A stretch of DNA of 44,989 bases from Lachnospiraceae bacterium (GTDB lineage Bacteria > Bacillota > Clostridia > Lachnospirales > Lachnospiraceae): the NCBI GenBank assembly GCA_017622505.1, contig JAGAQZ010000050.1, positions 1-44,989 on the forward strand, read 5' to 3'. A program made the position numbers and the translations under genes. The notes beneath the pieces are model-generated. The model did no database searches. It was not told the origin of the DNA and was given only the letters and a program-made list of their open reading frames with translations. This document shows, piece by piece, positions 35,509 through 44,432 of the stretch (positions are counted from its first letter, which is position 1; each line of letters starts with the position of its first letter).

Positions 35509-37770
35509 CTACTCATAAAAGTCTACCGCAAACAGTTCTTCTCCGGCCTCGATTTTACCGGTTTTTAACACTCTGATTTCCTGGTTTTCATTCATTTCGG
35601 ACAAAATCACCGGCGACATTGTGCTTGGTGCATTGGCCTGAATATATGACAAGGCGACCCGCATCAGAAGTTCACCTTTCTTGACCTTTTGTCCGCTTTC
35701 CACCAGCACTTCAAAGCCCTGACCGTTTAGTTTGACCGTATCAATACCGATGTGAAGAAGCAAAGGAATCCCTGTATAGGATAAAAATCCAATTGCATGT
35801 TTGGTGTCATAAACGAACACCACTTCCCCATCTTCCGGTGCATAAATATTGCCGTCAGAAGGCGTAATCGCCATACCGTCTCCTACAATTTTATTTGCAA
35901 AAGCTTCATCCGGCACTTCCGATAATTCCGTGGCAATACCGGTAATCGGACTGCAAACCACAACGGATCTGGTAATTCTTCGTTCCTTACCGCCACCCAT
36001 TTTCTCATCTGCATTTTGATCCGCATAAATCACTTTGCTGCATCCCTTACTCTTTTCTTTTATATTCTGTCGTTTGGCATTCATCGCTTCTTTTTCAAGT
36101 TCTTCACTGTGGCGCACTTCGATGTGTTCTCCTTCCGGAAACTGCTCAATATATTCTTCCAAATCCGACTTAATTACGCTTACCCGGGGCCCGTAAATAA
36201 TCTGCACGCCATTTCCCTTATGAATGACGCCCGCTGCCCCTGTCTGTCTTAACAATGCATCATTTACCTTATCAGCCGTATGCACGGTGCAGCGAAGTCT
36301 GGTAGCACAACAATCGATGTCTACGATATTTTTTACACCGCCAAGCCCCAGGCAAATATCTCTTGAAAGCGAAGATGCAGCAGAATGCGAAATTCCTCTA
36401 TCGGCTGTATTCTCACCGTCACGGACCTCACCTCTATGCTTTGCCTTGCGTTCGTCCACATCTTTTCTTGTATATAATTTAATATCATCCTCGACTTCAC
36501 CTCTGCCGGGCGTTTTATAATTCAGCTTTTGAATCAGAAAACGGAATACGAAATAATACACGACAAAGTAAAAGATTCCCACTACCACAATCCAAATCCA
36601 GTTTGTCTTGGCATTTCCCTGCAAAATACCAAATAAAAATAAATCAATCAAGCCACCCGAGAAGGTCATTCCGACACCAACCTCAAGCACATGCATCAGC
36701 ATATACGCCAAACCGGCAAAAACACAGTGAATGCCATACAATAAAGGTGCCACAAACAAAAACGTAAATTCCAAGGGTTCCGTAATACCGGTCAACATAG
36801 ACGTTAAGGCTGCCGATAACAGTAAGCCCCCGACCTTTTGCCGGTTTTCAGGACGCGCCGTATGATACATAGCAAGTGCCGCCCCCGGCAAACCAAAAAT
36901 CATCAGCGGAAACTTTCCTGACATAAAACGTGTAGCAGACACTGCAAACTTCGTCACATTGGACGACGCAAGCTGGGCAAAATAAATATTCTGCGCACCT
37001 TCAATAAGTTGCCCGTCAATTTCCATAGTACCGCCAAGGGCAGTCTGCCAAAACGGCAGGTAAAAGACATGATGCAAACCAAAAGGAATTAGCAATCGTT
37101 CCATTAGACCATAAATCCAAGTCCCAAAATATCCCGAACGCAACACCAAATCACCCACCGCGTAAATCCCGCTTTGAATAAAGGGCCAAACAAAAAACAT
37201 TAAAATTCCCACAAGGGTGTACACAAGCGCACTGATAATTGGTACAAACCGTGTACCACCGAAGAAAGATAAAACCTGCGGCAATTCTATTTTATAAAAG
37301 CGGTTATGAAGTGCCGCAACGCCGAGACCTACAAGAATACCGCCAAATACACCCATCTGTAACGACGTAATACCGCATACCGATGCCGTCGCTCCGCTTA
37401 ACATATTTTCAGGTCCGCCGTTTATGGTAATCAATGCACCAATAGATGCGTGCATAATCAGAAAAGCAATCGCCGCCGCAAGTGCCGCAACTGCCTTCTC
37501 CTGCTTTGCCATACCGATGGCTACGCCGATTGCAAATATAATCGGCAGATTGGCAAATACAATATCTCCTGCATCACGCATAACAATAAAGATTGCGTTT
37601 AATATGGTTCCCGGCCCCATAATACCAACCAGTCCATAGGTCTCCAAGGTTGTATAATTGCTAAAAGACCCACCAATTCCAAGCAATAAGCCTGCTGCCG
37701 GCAAAATCGCAATCGGAAGCATAAAAGAACGACCCACGCGCTGCAATACGCCGAAAATTTTATCTTTCAT
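35509..37770 (-). CDS. PTS permease EIICBA, glucose/GlcNAc family
   Basis: The 753-residue protein imports and phosphorylates a sugar at PEP's expense. The EIIC domain (about 1-420, GRSFMLPIAILPAAGLLLGIGG to GITEPLEFTFLFVAPLLYG) is followed by EIIB with NIVDIDCCATRLRC (the phosphocysteine in CATRLR), and a C-terminal EIIA of the Crr type (SPITGIATELSEVPDEAFA, TKHAIGF and LLLHIGIDTVKLNGQGF with the phosphohistidine). The linker between IIC and IIB is long and charged. Sugar specificity cannot be told. The start at 37770 has AGGAG 7 bases before; no LicT-type RNA antiterminator or PTS regulator is near. It lies between spoVAE and an EamA transporter. Confidence 0.92.
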   Translation of the reverse strand: MKDKIFGVLQRVGRSFMLPIAILPAAGLLLGIGGSFSNYTTLETYGLVGIMGPGTILNAIFIVMRDAGDIVFANLPIIFAIGVAIGMAKQEKAVAALAAAIAFLIMHASIGALITINGGPENMLSGATASVCGITSLQMGVFGGILVGLGVAALHNRFYKIELPQVLSFFGGTRFVPIISALVYTLVGILMFFVWPFIQSGIYAVGDLVLRSGYFGTWIYGLMERLLIPFGLHHVFYLPFWQTALGGTMEIDGQLIEGAQNIYFAQLASSNVTKFAVSATRFMSGKFPLMIFGLPGAALAMYHTARPENRQKVGGLLLSAALTSMLTGITEPLEFTFLFVAPLLYGIHCVFAGLAYMLMHVLEVGVGMTFSGGLIDLFLFGILQGNAKTNWIWIVVVGIFYFVVYYFVFRFLIQKLNYKTPGRGEVEDDIKLYTRKDVDERKAKHRGEVRDGENTADRGISHSAASSLSRDICLGLGGVKNIVDIDCCATRLRCTVHTADKVNDALLRQTGAAGVIHKGNGVQIIYGPRVSVIKSDLEEYIEQFPEGEHIEVRHSEELEKEAMNAKRQNIKEKSKGCSKVIYADQNADEKMGGGKERRITRSVVVCSPITGIATELSEVPDEAFANKIVGDGMAITPSDGNIYAPEDGEVVFVYDTKHAIGFLSYTGIPLLLHIGIDTVKLNGQGFEVLVESGQKVKKGELLMRVALSYIQANAPSTMSPVILSEMNENQEIRVLKTGKIEAGEELFAVDFYE

Positions 37771-37839
37771 AATCAATCTCCTGTTCTGTGTTTTTCAGTG
37801 TGCTGTATAGGAACAAAACACATTTTTTAGAAATAAAAA

Positions 37840-37873
37840 AGTACATACCCACCTTGCAAGGTGAATATGTACT
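37840..37873 (-). terminator. Terminator between the EamA gene and the PTS gene
   Basis: AGTACATA (37840-37847) pairs with TATGTACT (37866-37873), with CACCTT/AAGGTG inside. On the minus strand it is followed by TTTTTTATTT. It lies 131 bases past the EamA stop and 70 bases before the PTS start, so it could also act as an attenuator of the PTS gene. Confidence 0.72.
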
Positions 37874-37997
37874 CTCTTTAATCTATGCATATGTTTTTTC
37901 ACAAAAAGTAAGATTTCATATACCAATCATTTATTCTGAAAATATTATTTTACATTCCATATTTTATGTCATTTTTCCCGAATTATTCCTATATGAT

Positions 37998-38064
37998 GCA
38001 GGCTCATCTATTATTTGCAGGCTCTTCTACCATTTGCAGGCTCTTTTTATCATCTGCAAGCTCT
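37998..38064 (-). repeat. Four tandem 19-20 bp repeats over the EamA gene's stop codon
   Basis: On the plus strand GCAGGCTC or GCAAGCTC recurs at 37998, 38017, 38036 and 38056 (spacing 19, 19, 20). The copies run across the 3' end of the gene, and the TGA stop (38006-38004) lies in one of them. Since 19 is not a multiple of 3, gain or loss of a copy would shift the reading frame at the C terminus. Confidence 0.8.
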
Positions 38065-38996
38065 TCTTTCTGCACAAACTGCGCCAGAATAATCGCCACA
38101 AACATGATAACACAACCAATCAACTCTCGAATGCTTAAAGCCTGGCTTAAAAGCAACCATCCCGCCAGCACCGACACAACCGATTCCAGACAAAGAATCA
38201 AAGATGCACGGGTGGGCTCCACATATTTCTGCCCGAGAATCTGGAAGGTATAAGCTACGCCACAAGATAATACACCGGTATAAAGAATCGGTATATATGC
38301 TTTTAACACACCTGCAAAACTCGGCGTTTCAAACAGAAACATTGCCACCATACAACAAACTCCGGCCACAAAAAACTGCACGCAGGATACCAACACTCCG
38401 TTGGTTCCCGGCGATATATAATCGATAAAAATAATATGAAACGCAAAAAACAACGCACATGCCAGTAACAAAAGATCCGCCAACTCTAAACGATATCCGT
38501 CGGATACGCATAAAAGATAAAGACCAACTACCGAAATGACTACACAAATCCATACCAAAGGTTTGGTTTTTTTACGTAAGAAGATGCCCAGTACCGGCAC
38601 CAGAATGATGTAGAGTGCCGTAATAAAACCTGCTTTACCGACTACATTTGTGTACATGATACCAAACTGCTGTAGCATACTTGCAATGCAGAGAAGAAAA
38701 CCGCAACCGATACCACCGATGATGGATTTCTTGATAACAGCCTTCTGCTTCGCCTTCACCTCAGCATTCTGTTCTTTTAAATCATCCTCTAAAGATTTAT
38801 CCCCCGTACTCTTCTTCCCTGTCGACGGATTTCCAAGCTTTAAAAACGGCAACAACACAACGGCGCCAATAATATATCGTGCAAAATTAAAGGTAAAAGG
38901 CTCTACATAATCCATTCCAACGCTTTGCGCCACAAACGCCACGCCCCATATAATTGCCGTAAGAAGAAGCATACCGCTTCCCAACCACTTTTTCAT
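38004..38996 (-). CDS. EamA/DMT family transporter
   Basis: The 330-residue membrane protein has two EamA halves of about five segments each: LTAIIWGVAFVAQSVGMDYVEPFTFNFARY, then AGFITALYIILVPVLGIFLRKK, and in the second half LVSCVQFFVAGVCC and VEPTRASLILCLESVVSVLAGWLLL. A charged loop of about 40 residues (residues 56-90) separates the first two segments from the rest. Substrate unknown; relatives include metabolite exporters. GAGGTAC precedes the ATG. It sits between the spoVAD and PTS genes on the same strand. Confidence 0.88.
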   Translation of the reverse strand: MKKWLGSGMLLLTAIIWGVAFVAQSVGMDYVEPFTFNFARYIIGAVVLLPFLKLGNPSTGKKSTGDKSLEDDLKEQNAEVKAKQKAVIKKSIIGGIGCGFLLCIASMLQQFGIMYTNVVGKAGFITALYIILVPVLGIFLRKKTKPLVWICVVISVVGLYLLCVSDGYRLELADLLLLACALFFAFHIIFIDYISPGTNGVLVSCVQFFVAGVCCMVAMFLFETPSFAGVLKAYIPILYTGVLSCGVAYTFQILGQKYVEPTRASLILCLESVVSVLAGWLLLSQALSIRELIGCVIMFVAIILAQFVQKEELADDKKSLQMVEEPANNR

Positions 38997-39093
38997 CTAA
39001 TTGTACCTCGATTATTTTATTAAAAAATATTTTTTATCATACAAAGGATATCTATTCCCAAGAGTATATGTCCTCTTTATCGCATACGCTATT

Positions 39094-40215
39094 TTACATC
39101 CGTTCAATTACCACCGCATGTGCAATACCGGGAATACTCTTTCCTTCATTAAAACTTACTTTACTAAGCAATGCACCTGTCGGCAGAAATAAAATCCGTT
39201 TCCACTCACCGCTTGCAAGCCTGGGTAAAAGATATGCCGCCAATACGCTTGCCGCGCAACCACATCCGCTGCCACCCGCATTGGTTCCCTGTTCTTCACT
39301 GTTAAAAATCTCAATACCGCAATCCATATGACGTTCGCTGATATCAAAACCTTTTTGCTTTAACAGGTCTAAAAGGACTGTCTGTCCAACCGTCCCCAAA
39401 TCGCCGGTAATGATTTTATCATAATATTCGGGCTCACGCTCAAAATCTTTCAAATGACGATAAATGGTGTCACAAGCCGCCGGTGCCATACATGCCCCCA
39501 TATTCATGGAATCCTTGATGCCGTAATCAATAATTTTACCTGTCGTAACCGCAGTAATCGCCACTTCATATTTGCGTTCAATCACACATTTTCGCGGCAA
39601 ATCAGACGCGATGCTTTCCATTGCACAATCTCCCGGATTATTCTTTCCGCAGTCTTTAGGAGTTTGCGCCCTATTTTCATGCTTCTCTCTGCTTAACAAG
39701 TATGCACCGCTTCCGGTCACTGTCCACGTAGAACAAGGCGGCCGCTGACTGCCGTAGTCAAGCGGATATCGAAACTCCTTTTCTGCGCTGGCAAAATGAC
39801 TTGACGTTACACATACCACCTGTTCGGCAAAACCTCCGTCAACCAGCATAGAACCTAAGCTTAACGACTCTCCGCAAGTAGAACACGCCCCATATAAGCC
39901 AAACATCGGAAATCGAAAATCTTTCAATCCAAAGGAAGATGCAATTTCCTGCCCCAACAAATCCCCGGCCAAAATGAAACGTACCCGATTATACGCTTCA
40001 TTGTCCTTCTCAAACAAAAGGGAAACTGCTTTCTTTTGAAAAGCACTTTCCGCTTCTTCCCAGGTTTTATTTCCAAGAAGGTCATCACCACCTACAAAAT
40101 CAAACAATTGCCCCAGTGGTCCTTCCCCTTCTTTTTTACCGACTGCCGAAGCCCATTCCCTGATATAAATCGGCTTCGTTAACTGCGTACTGCTCATTCC
40201 GACTTGTTTACTCAT
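39094..40215 (-). CDS. spoVAD: Stage V sporulation protein AD
   Basis: The 373-residue protein has a thiolase-like fold and, by family, binds dipicolinic acid for uptake into the spore. It shows RFPMFGLYGACSTCGESLSLGS (Cys111 and Cys114), YPLDYGSQRPPCSTWTVTGSGAYLL, and IIDYGIKDSMNMGACMAPAACDTI. It is about 35 residues longer than B. subtilis SpoVAD; the extra part is a hydrophilic insert near 176-213. AAGGTG lies 7 bases before the ATG. A sigma-G-like promoter is seen at 40247-40276. spoVAC, usually next upstream, is absent. Confidence 0.92.
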   Translation of the reverse strand: MSKQVGMSSTQLTKPIYIREWASAVGKKEGEGPLGQLFDFVGGDDLLGNKTWEEAESAFQKKAVSLLFEKDNEAYNRVRFILAGDLLGQEIASSFGLKDFRFPMFGLYGACSTCGESLSLGSMLVDGGFAEQVVCVTSSHFASAEKEFRYPLDYGSQRPPCSTWTVTGSGAYLLSREKHENRAQTPKDCGKNNPGDCAMESIASDLPRKCVIERKYEVAITAVTTGKIIDYGIKDSMNMGACMAPAACDTIYRHLKDFEREPEYYDKIITGDLGTVGQTVLLDLLKQKGFDISERHMDCGIEIFNSEEQGTNAGGSGCGCAASVLAAYLLPRLASGEWKRILFLPTGALLSKVSFNEGKSIPGIAHAVVIERM

Positions 40216-40246
40216 ACCGTTTCACCTTTCTCATTAAAGATAATAT

Positions 40247-40276
40247 CAGTATGGTAATTTCTGCTACAGAATATGC
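40247..40276 (-). promoter_or_regulatory. Sigma-G-like promoter of spoVAD
   Basis: On the minus strand GCATA (40276-40272) and CATACTG (40253-40247) are separated by 18 bases. This agrees with the B. subtilis sigma-G form (GNATR, 18, CATNNTA) in all but the last base. It would give a leader of about 25 bases, and spoVA is a known forespore gene. Confidence 0.55.
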
Positions 40277-40382
40277 ATTTTTATATATATGTATAAAATT
40301 GGCTATAAAACAATTGTCCAATGCCCGAACGAACTGTTCTAACTTACACTAATCGCTTTCTGCACGGGTAAATACTTTCGAC

Positions 40383-40610
40383 TTACATCGAACCGCCAAT
40401 ACCCTTAATGAATTCCACATCTTCCGGTGTAATCTTCATATTCGACTGATAAGTTCTTCCATCCGGTAAGGTAACAGTCACATCAATGATGCTGCCTTCA
40501 CCTACACCATTCTGCATAATTGTCATAAGGAACTGCACAAATCTCGGGTGTCTGCCCGCAAATGCTTCCCAATCCTTCTTAAATGTCAATAATTTTGCCG
40601 GATTCATCAT
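40383..40610 (-). CDS. Small protein of unknown function, 75 residues
   Basis: The protein begins MMNPAKLLTFKKDWEAFAGR and ends MKITPEDVEFIKGIGGSM. The middle part (SIIDVTVTLPDGRTYQSN) looks like a small beta sheet. No family was recognised. AGAGGAAACAG precedes the ATG, and the frame has normal codon use. It lies between the histidine phosphatase gene and spoVAD on the same strand; the 167 bases to spoVAD carry that gene's promoter. Confidence 0.7.
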   Translation of the reverse strand: MMNPAKLLTFKKDWEAFAGRHPRFVQFLMTIMQNGVGEGSIIDVTVTLPDGRTYQSNMKITPEDVEFIKGIGGSM

Positions 40611-40689
40611 AATCTGTTTCCTCTTTTCTGTTTATCTATGCCTTGCGTAAAAGCAATGCTCTTACACTCAATATCATTAATTATTCTGC

Positions 40690-41403
40690 CTACAATTGGA
40701 ATGTATCCGTAAAATAGCCTGAAGCCGAAATCGGTTCGCCCGCTTCAGACAAATGTCTGGTATCACCCATAATCTGTACACGAAAAGCCGCTTCACCCTT
40801 GGTACGCTCTTCACAACCAAGTACTGTCACTGCTGTTGGTGCCACGAAAAATCCCTGCCAGAGAACAGGCGGTGCAATGCCAAGCAAATGGCTCATAATA
40901 ACGAAACTTACACCAAGATGACAGAAGAACACCAGAGTTGCGTCACTGCTTTCTTTCACACGATACATCCCGCCTTCTTCTCTCTCATAACCGTATTCTT
41001 TTAAGATAGCATCAAAGCCTTCACATACCTCACGGTAGTGCTCACCCATATTGCCGGACTTCATAATCTCGGTTTCATACCACTTATTCTTGTCGTGTAA
41101 TTCTTCCTGCTTCGAGAAATAAGACGGCATAAAATCCCAGGCAATAATATCTTCCCCGTTAAAAGGACTCTTTACGCGATAATAGAATTCCTGCAACCAA
41201 GGTAATTCTTCCGCCTCGCGTCCGCATTTCTTAAGGGATAAAGATGCTGTATCCTTAGCTCTTCCCATGGGGGAAACAAAGAACCTGTCCACCTTCCAGT
41301 TCTTCACTCTTTCCGATAAAATCTCGGCTTCTCTCCAACCCTTCTCCGTAAGCGAGTCGATTGAATAATCAGGCTCTGCATGTCTTATAAAAATAATCTT
41401 CAC
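40690..41403 (-). CDS. Histidine phosphatase family protein
   Basis: The 237-residue protein has the catalytic signature IIFIRHAEPDYS near its N terminus, a second arginine in VSPMGRAKDTA, the Glu in PWLQEFYY, and the late histidine in LVFFCHLGVSFVIMSHLLG. These make up the phosphoglycerate mutase/histidine acid phosphatase active site. The substrate is unknown. The start is taken as the GTG at 41403, with GAGGA 7 bases before it; the longer frame begins with TTG at 41436 and lacks a site. It lies 56 bases after birA on the same strand. Confidence 0.85.
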   Translation of the reverse strand: MKIIFIRHAEPDYSIDSLTEKGWREAEILSERVKNWKVDRFFVSPMGRAKDTASLSLKKCGREAEELPWLQEFYYRVKSPFNGEDIIAWDFMPSYFSKQEELHDKNKWYETEIMKSGNMGEHYREVCEGFDAILKEYGYEREEGGMYRVKESSDATLVFFCHLGVSFVIMSHLLGIAPPVLWQGFFVAPTAVTVLGCEERTKGEAAFRVQIMGDTRHLSEAGEPISASGYFTDTFQL

Positions 41404-41459
41404 AACAATATCCTCTTTATATTTTCTTTTATCCAAATTAATTCCCGGCTCTACAAAAA

Positions 41460-42245
41460 CTATTCTTCCAAACGAACCGTGATTTCTCCGGTTTTAAGCA
41501 CTTTCACGCTTCCGTCCGCTAACTCGACCATCAAACCGCCTTCCGAATCAATATCCAAGGCTCTTGCCCGAATCAGCGCATCGCCCTCATTATAACGGAT
41601 TTCCTTGCCAAGTACAATGGACAGTTCACGATACTCGTCTACGAAAGAACAGTCTTTTAAATCCTTTGCAAAATCAAGCAAACCGTTGGCAATGCGTGCC
41701 ACCAGTTCATTTCGTTCCACTACATTTGTAGTCGCACCAAATCCTCCCGCTATTTCCTGCAGTTCTTCCGGAAATACTTCTGTACTTAAATTGATACCAA
41801 TTCCTACAACCACAGCCGGCATTTCTGTAGGATTCGCTTCCATCACAGCCTCAGTCAGTATACCACAGACCTTTTTGCTTTTGAAATATAAATCGTTGAC
41901 CCACTTAATTCCGACTTCTGCACCCAAATACTGCTTAAGTACCTTGGCTACTACCACCGCCGTTGCCGTCGTAATGTGTACCGCATCTTCCAAACCGCTC
42001 TCAGGTTGTAAAAGCAACGACATATAAATCCCTGTACCTCCCGGCGAATAGAAACTTCGTCCTCTTCGTCCTCTTCCGGCGGTCTGTTCATCACTGACAT
42101 AAATTGCCGGTGCTGTTTTGGTCTCTTTCCACTGCCTTTTCGCTTCATCATTGGTAGAATCAATACAGTCAAAAACGGAAATGCCTATTTCTTGATATTC
42201 TGTTTTTAAATTATCTCTGATTTTTTTTGCCGAGAGAATATTCAT
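41460..42245 (-). CDS. birA: Biotin--[acetyl-CoA carboxylase] ligase
   Basis: The 261-residue enzyme attaches biotin to carrier proteins. It shows VFDCIDSTNDEAKRQ, the biotinyl-AMP loop QTAGRGRRGRSFYSPGG, and IKWVNDLYFKSKKVCGILTEA. The C-terminal SH3-like domain follows (IRARALDIDSEGGLMVELADG). It lacks the N-terminal helix-turn-helix of E. coli or B. subtilis BirA, so it should not regulate biotin genes. GGCGGGAAAG precedes the ATG. Confidence 0.95.
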   Translation of the reverse strand: MNILSAKKIRDNLKTEYQEIGISVFDCIDSTNDEAKRQWKETKTAPAIYVSDEQTAGRGRRGRSFYSPGGTGIYMSLLLQPESGLEDAVHITTATAVVVAKVLKQYLGAEVGIKWVNDLYFKSKKVCGILTEAVMEANPTEMPAVVVGIGINLSTEVFPEELQEIAGGFGATTNVVERNELVARIANGLLDFAKDLKDCSFVDEYRELSIVLGKEIRYNEGDALIRARALDIDSEGGLMVELADGSVKVLKTGEITVRLEE

Positions 42246-42333
42246 AGTCTTTCCCGCCTGCTAGTATTTTTTAATTTACTTACTATTTTTCAAATTTATT
42301 ACGCATTTTAATTATGTTACGTATTGCTCTTTG

Positions 42334-44220
42334 CTACTTATTCTCTTCTTCTGAATTACCTGCGCTCACCGTTTCATCGCTTTCCGCAGTTCCAATCGCT
42401 TTGTGCCTATCTTCGTTTTTCTCCGCACTGTCACAGCCTACTCCAAGAAGTTCATAAACACACACTCCCTGGGATTTACCCTTCAACGGAATCTCCCCGA
42501 TTTCCTGCACTTTTACACGGTCTTTGACTCTCTGATAAATATGCTCGCTAATAAGCACCTGCCCACGCTTTGCATTAGACTCCAAGCGTGCCGCCGTATT
42601 TACGGTATCACCGATTGCCGTATAATCCATACGGAAATCGCAACCGATATTACCAACTACGGCTTCACCACAATTAACGCCCACACCAAATGCAACGCTC
42701 TTACCGAAACGTTCCAAACACTTTTGTTCAAGTTCTTTCGCGCCGGCAACAATATCCCATGCTGCACAAACCGCCTTATACTCATAATCTTCCAAATCAA
42801 AAGGTGCATTAAACACCGCCATTGTAGCATCGCCAATAAACTTATCCAAAGTACCGCTGTTTTTAAAAATAGCGTTGGTGGTCAAATTCAAATATTCGTT
42901 GAGAATTTCTACAACCTCTGCCGGCTTCAAGCTTTCAGACAAGGGTGTAAAACCGCGGATATCCACAAACAAAACCGCAATATCCCTGCTTTCACCGCCG
43001 AGTTCTACCTTATACCGACCGGATTTCATAATATCGTCCACTACCTGTGGTGCCACATATTTGCGGAATACAGAAGCAATTTTTCTTCTTTTTGCCCACT
43101 CATAAAGATAACCGCCCGCCAAAGCAATTACATAAGCAAGTGCCAGCATCAAAACCAGATAAAATCCCGGAATACTGATGCCTGCCTTTGTAAAAAGCAC
43201 AATGCCGCTCACTACCGTAGCAATCTCTGCCAGTACAAAAATCACGGTTCCCCATTTCAAATGCAATTTAGAGAAACACACAAACATAGCCATTGCTATC
43301 AAAGCAAAAATTACTGATACAGCCAAACGATTGGCCGGTAACGGAAACTGTTCGTCCAAGAAACTTTGTATCAGGTTTGCGTTTATTTCCACTCCAAACA
43401 TCTGATTATTACTGTTGGGCACAGTAAACTGATCTTGAAGACCTGTTGCATAGGCACCTACCAACACAATACAATCCGTAAAAACTCTGGCATCCACTTT
43501 CCCTTCCAGCACATCAATCAGGGAAATGCTTTCATACTCATAAGGTTTGCCTGCATAATAAATCCACTGCACTCCATTATCATCCGTAACCGGTGATATT
43601 GGCGTCATATTCATACTCTCGCAATACTCTAAATAAATTTGGTAAGATAAAGACGTATACTCCGTCACAGTGCCATTCTCATTCTCCACCTGCGTTACCG
43701 GCAAATATGAACGGATTTTACCATCAAAATCCGGTGAAGTATTGGCATAGCCAATCGGTGTCGCATCACCTGTATAAGGCACTTCAACCTGCGACACATG
43801 CATATGGTCCACATCAAACTCTCCGTTTGGCAACATCTCCACTTTTGTCTCATATACAAGGTGCGCAGCCAGAACTACATTATCCCGTTCTTTCAATGCA
43901 TTTAAGAAAACAGCGTCATCTTCTTCATTCATAGTTCCCATCAGCATAATATCAAAACCTACTACCGCAGGATAATCCCCTAAAATATCCAAAATTTCGG
44001 CATAAGTACTTCTGGGCCAGGTACCAAACGGTCCCAAAGCTTCCATCGTTTTCTCATCTATGGATATAATTTTAATTGTCGGGTCCACAGTTCTCGGTTG
44101 CTGATATAATCTGTCTTTATACAAAGAATCCAACGAGTAAAAAATATCCGTATAACAAAATACAAACGTCAATAAACCGATTAATAAAATCTCAATTGCA
44201 AGAACAAAGTTTTTCTTCAT
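42334..44220 (-). CDS. CHASE2-domain adenylate/guanylate cyclase
   Basis: The 628-residue protein has one N-terminal membrane segment, a CHASE2 sensor outside the cell (about 30-285: DPTIKIISIDEKTMEALGPFGTWPRS, VGAYATGLQDQFTVPNSN), three membrane segments (about 300-370), and a class III cyclase domain (from about 400). The latter has VLFVDIRGFTPLSE (metal site), LDKFIGDATMAVF and YTAIGDTVNTAARLES. The lysine of DKFIGD and the aspartate of IGDTVN favour ATP, so cAMP is the likely product. AGGGGAG precedes the ATG. It is divergent from a GAF-GGDEF gene. Confidence 0.9.
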   Translation of the reverse strand: MKKNFVLAIEILLIGLLTFVFCYTDIFYSLDSLYKDRLYQQPRTVDPTIKIISIDEKTMEALGPFGTWPRSTYAEILDILGDYPAVVGFDIMLMGTMNEEDDAVFLNALKERDNVVLAAHLVYETKVEMLPNGEFDVDHMHVSQVEVPYTGDATPIGYANTSPDFDGKIRSYLPVTQVENENGTVTEYTSLSYQIYLEYCESMNMTPISPVTDDNGVQWIYYAGKPYEYESISLIDVLEGKVDARVFTDCIVLVGAYATGLQDQFTVPNSNNQMFGVEINANLIQSFLDEQFPLPANRLAVSVIFALIAMAMFVCFSKLHLKWGTVIFVLAEIATVVSGIVLFTKAGISIPGFYLVLMLALAYVIALAGGYLYEWAKRRKIASVFRKYVAPQVVDDIMKSGRYKVELGGESRDIAVLFVDIRGFTPLSESLKPAEVVEILNEYLNLTTNAIFKNSGTLDKFIGDATMAVFNAPFDLEDYEYKAVCAAWDIVAGAKELEQKCLERFGKSVAFGVGVNCGEAVVGNIGCDFRMDYTAIGDTVNTAARLESNAKRGQVLISEHIYQRVKDRVKVQEIGEIPLKGKSQGVCVYELLGVGCDSAEKNEDRHKAIGTAESDETVSAGNSEEENK

Positions 44221-44302
44221 GCAAATCTCCCCTTTTATGCTAATTTATCATTACTTTCCGTTTCTTAACTTCTTTGGCAATATGCCTATTTTTCTATTCC
44301 AA

Positions 44303-44331
44303 ATAATAGCATAAATTACCATATGTGTCAT
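44303..44331 (-). promoter_or_regulatory. Predicted sigma-A promoter of the cyclase gene
   Basis: On the minus strand ATGACA (44331-44326) and TATTAT (44308-44303) are separated by 17 bases, and TGC just before the -10 box makes an extended -10. Confidence 0.68.
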
Positions 44332-44338
44332 TCTTTTC

Positions 44339-44367
44339 TTTTCACACAAACGCTTTTATGATATAAT
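44339..44367 (+). promoter_or_regulatory. Predicted promoter of the GAF-GGDEF gene
   Basis: A perfect TATAAT (44362-44367), preceded by TGA (extended -10), has TTTTCA (44339-44344) 17 bases upstream. It lies 65 bases before the start codon and back-to-back with the cyclase promoter. Confidence 0.65.
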
Positions 44368-44432
44368 TTATCCAGTCAATTTTAAACAAACATATTGCTA
44401 TAGGTTCAACATATTTTAGAAAGGGGAAAAAT

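Noticed and set aside
37777-37873. A LicT/SacT-type RNA antiterminator before the PTS gene
   Set aside because: The hairpin lacks the usual RAT sequence, and no antiterminator protein gene is near. It fits a terminator of the EamA gene better.
41404-41436. TTG start of the histidine phosphatase
   Set aside because: The GTG at 41403 has GAGGA at the right spacing, and the catalytic RHAE motif follows directly as in the family.
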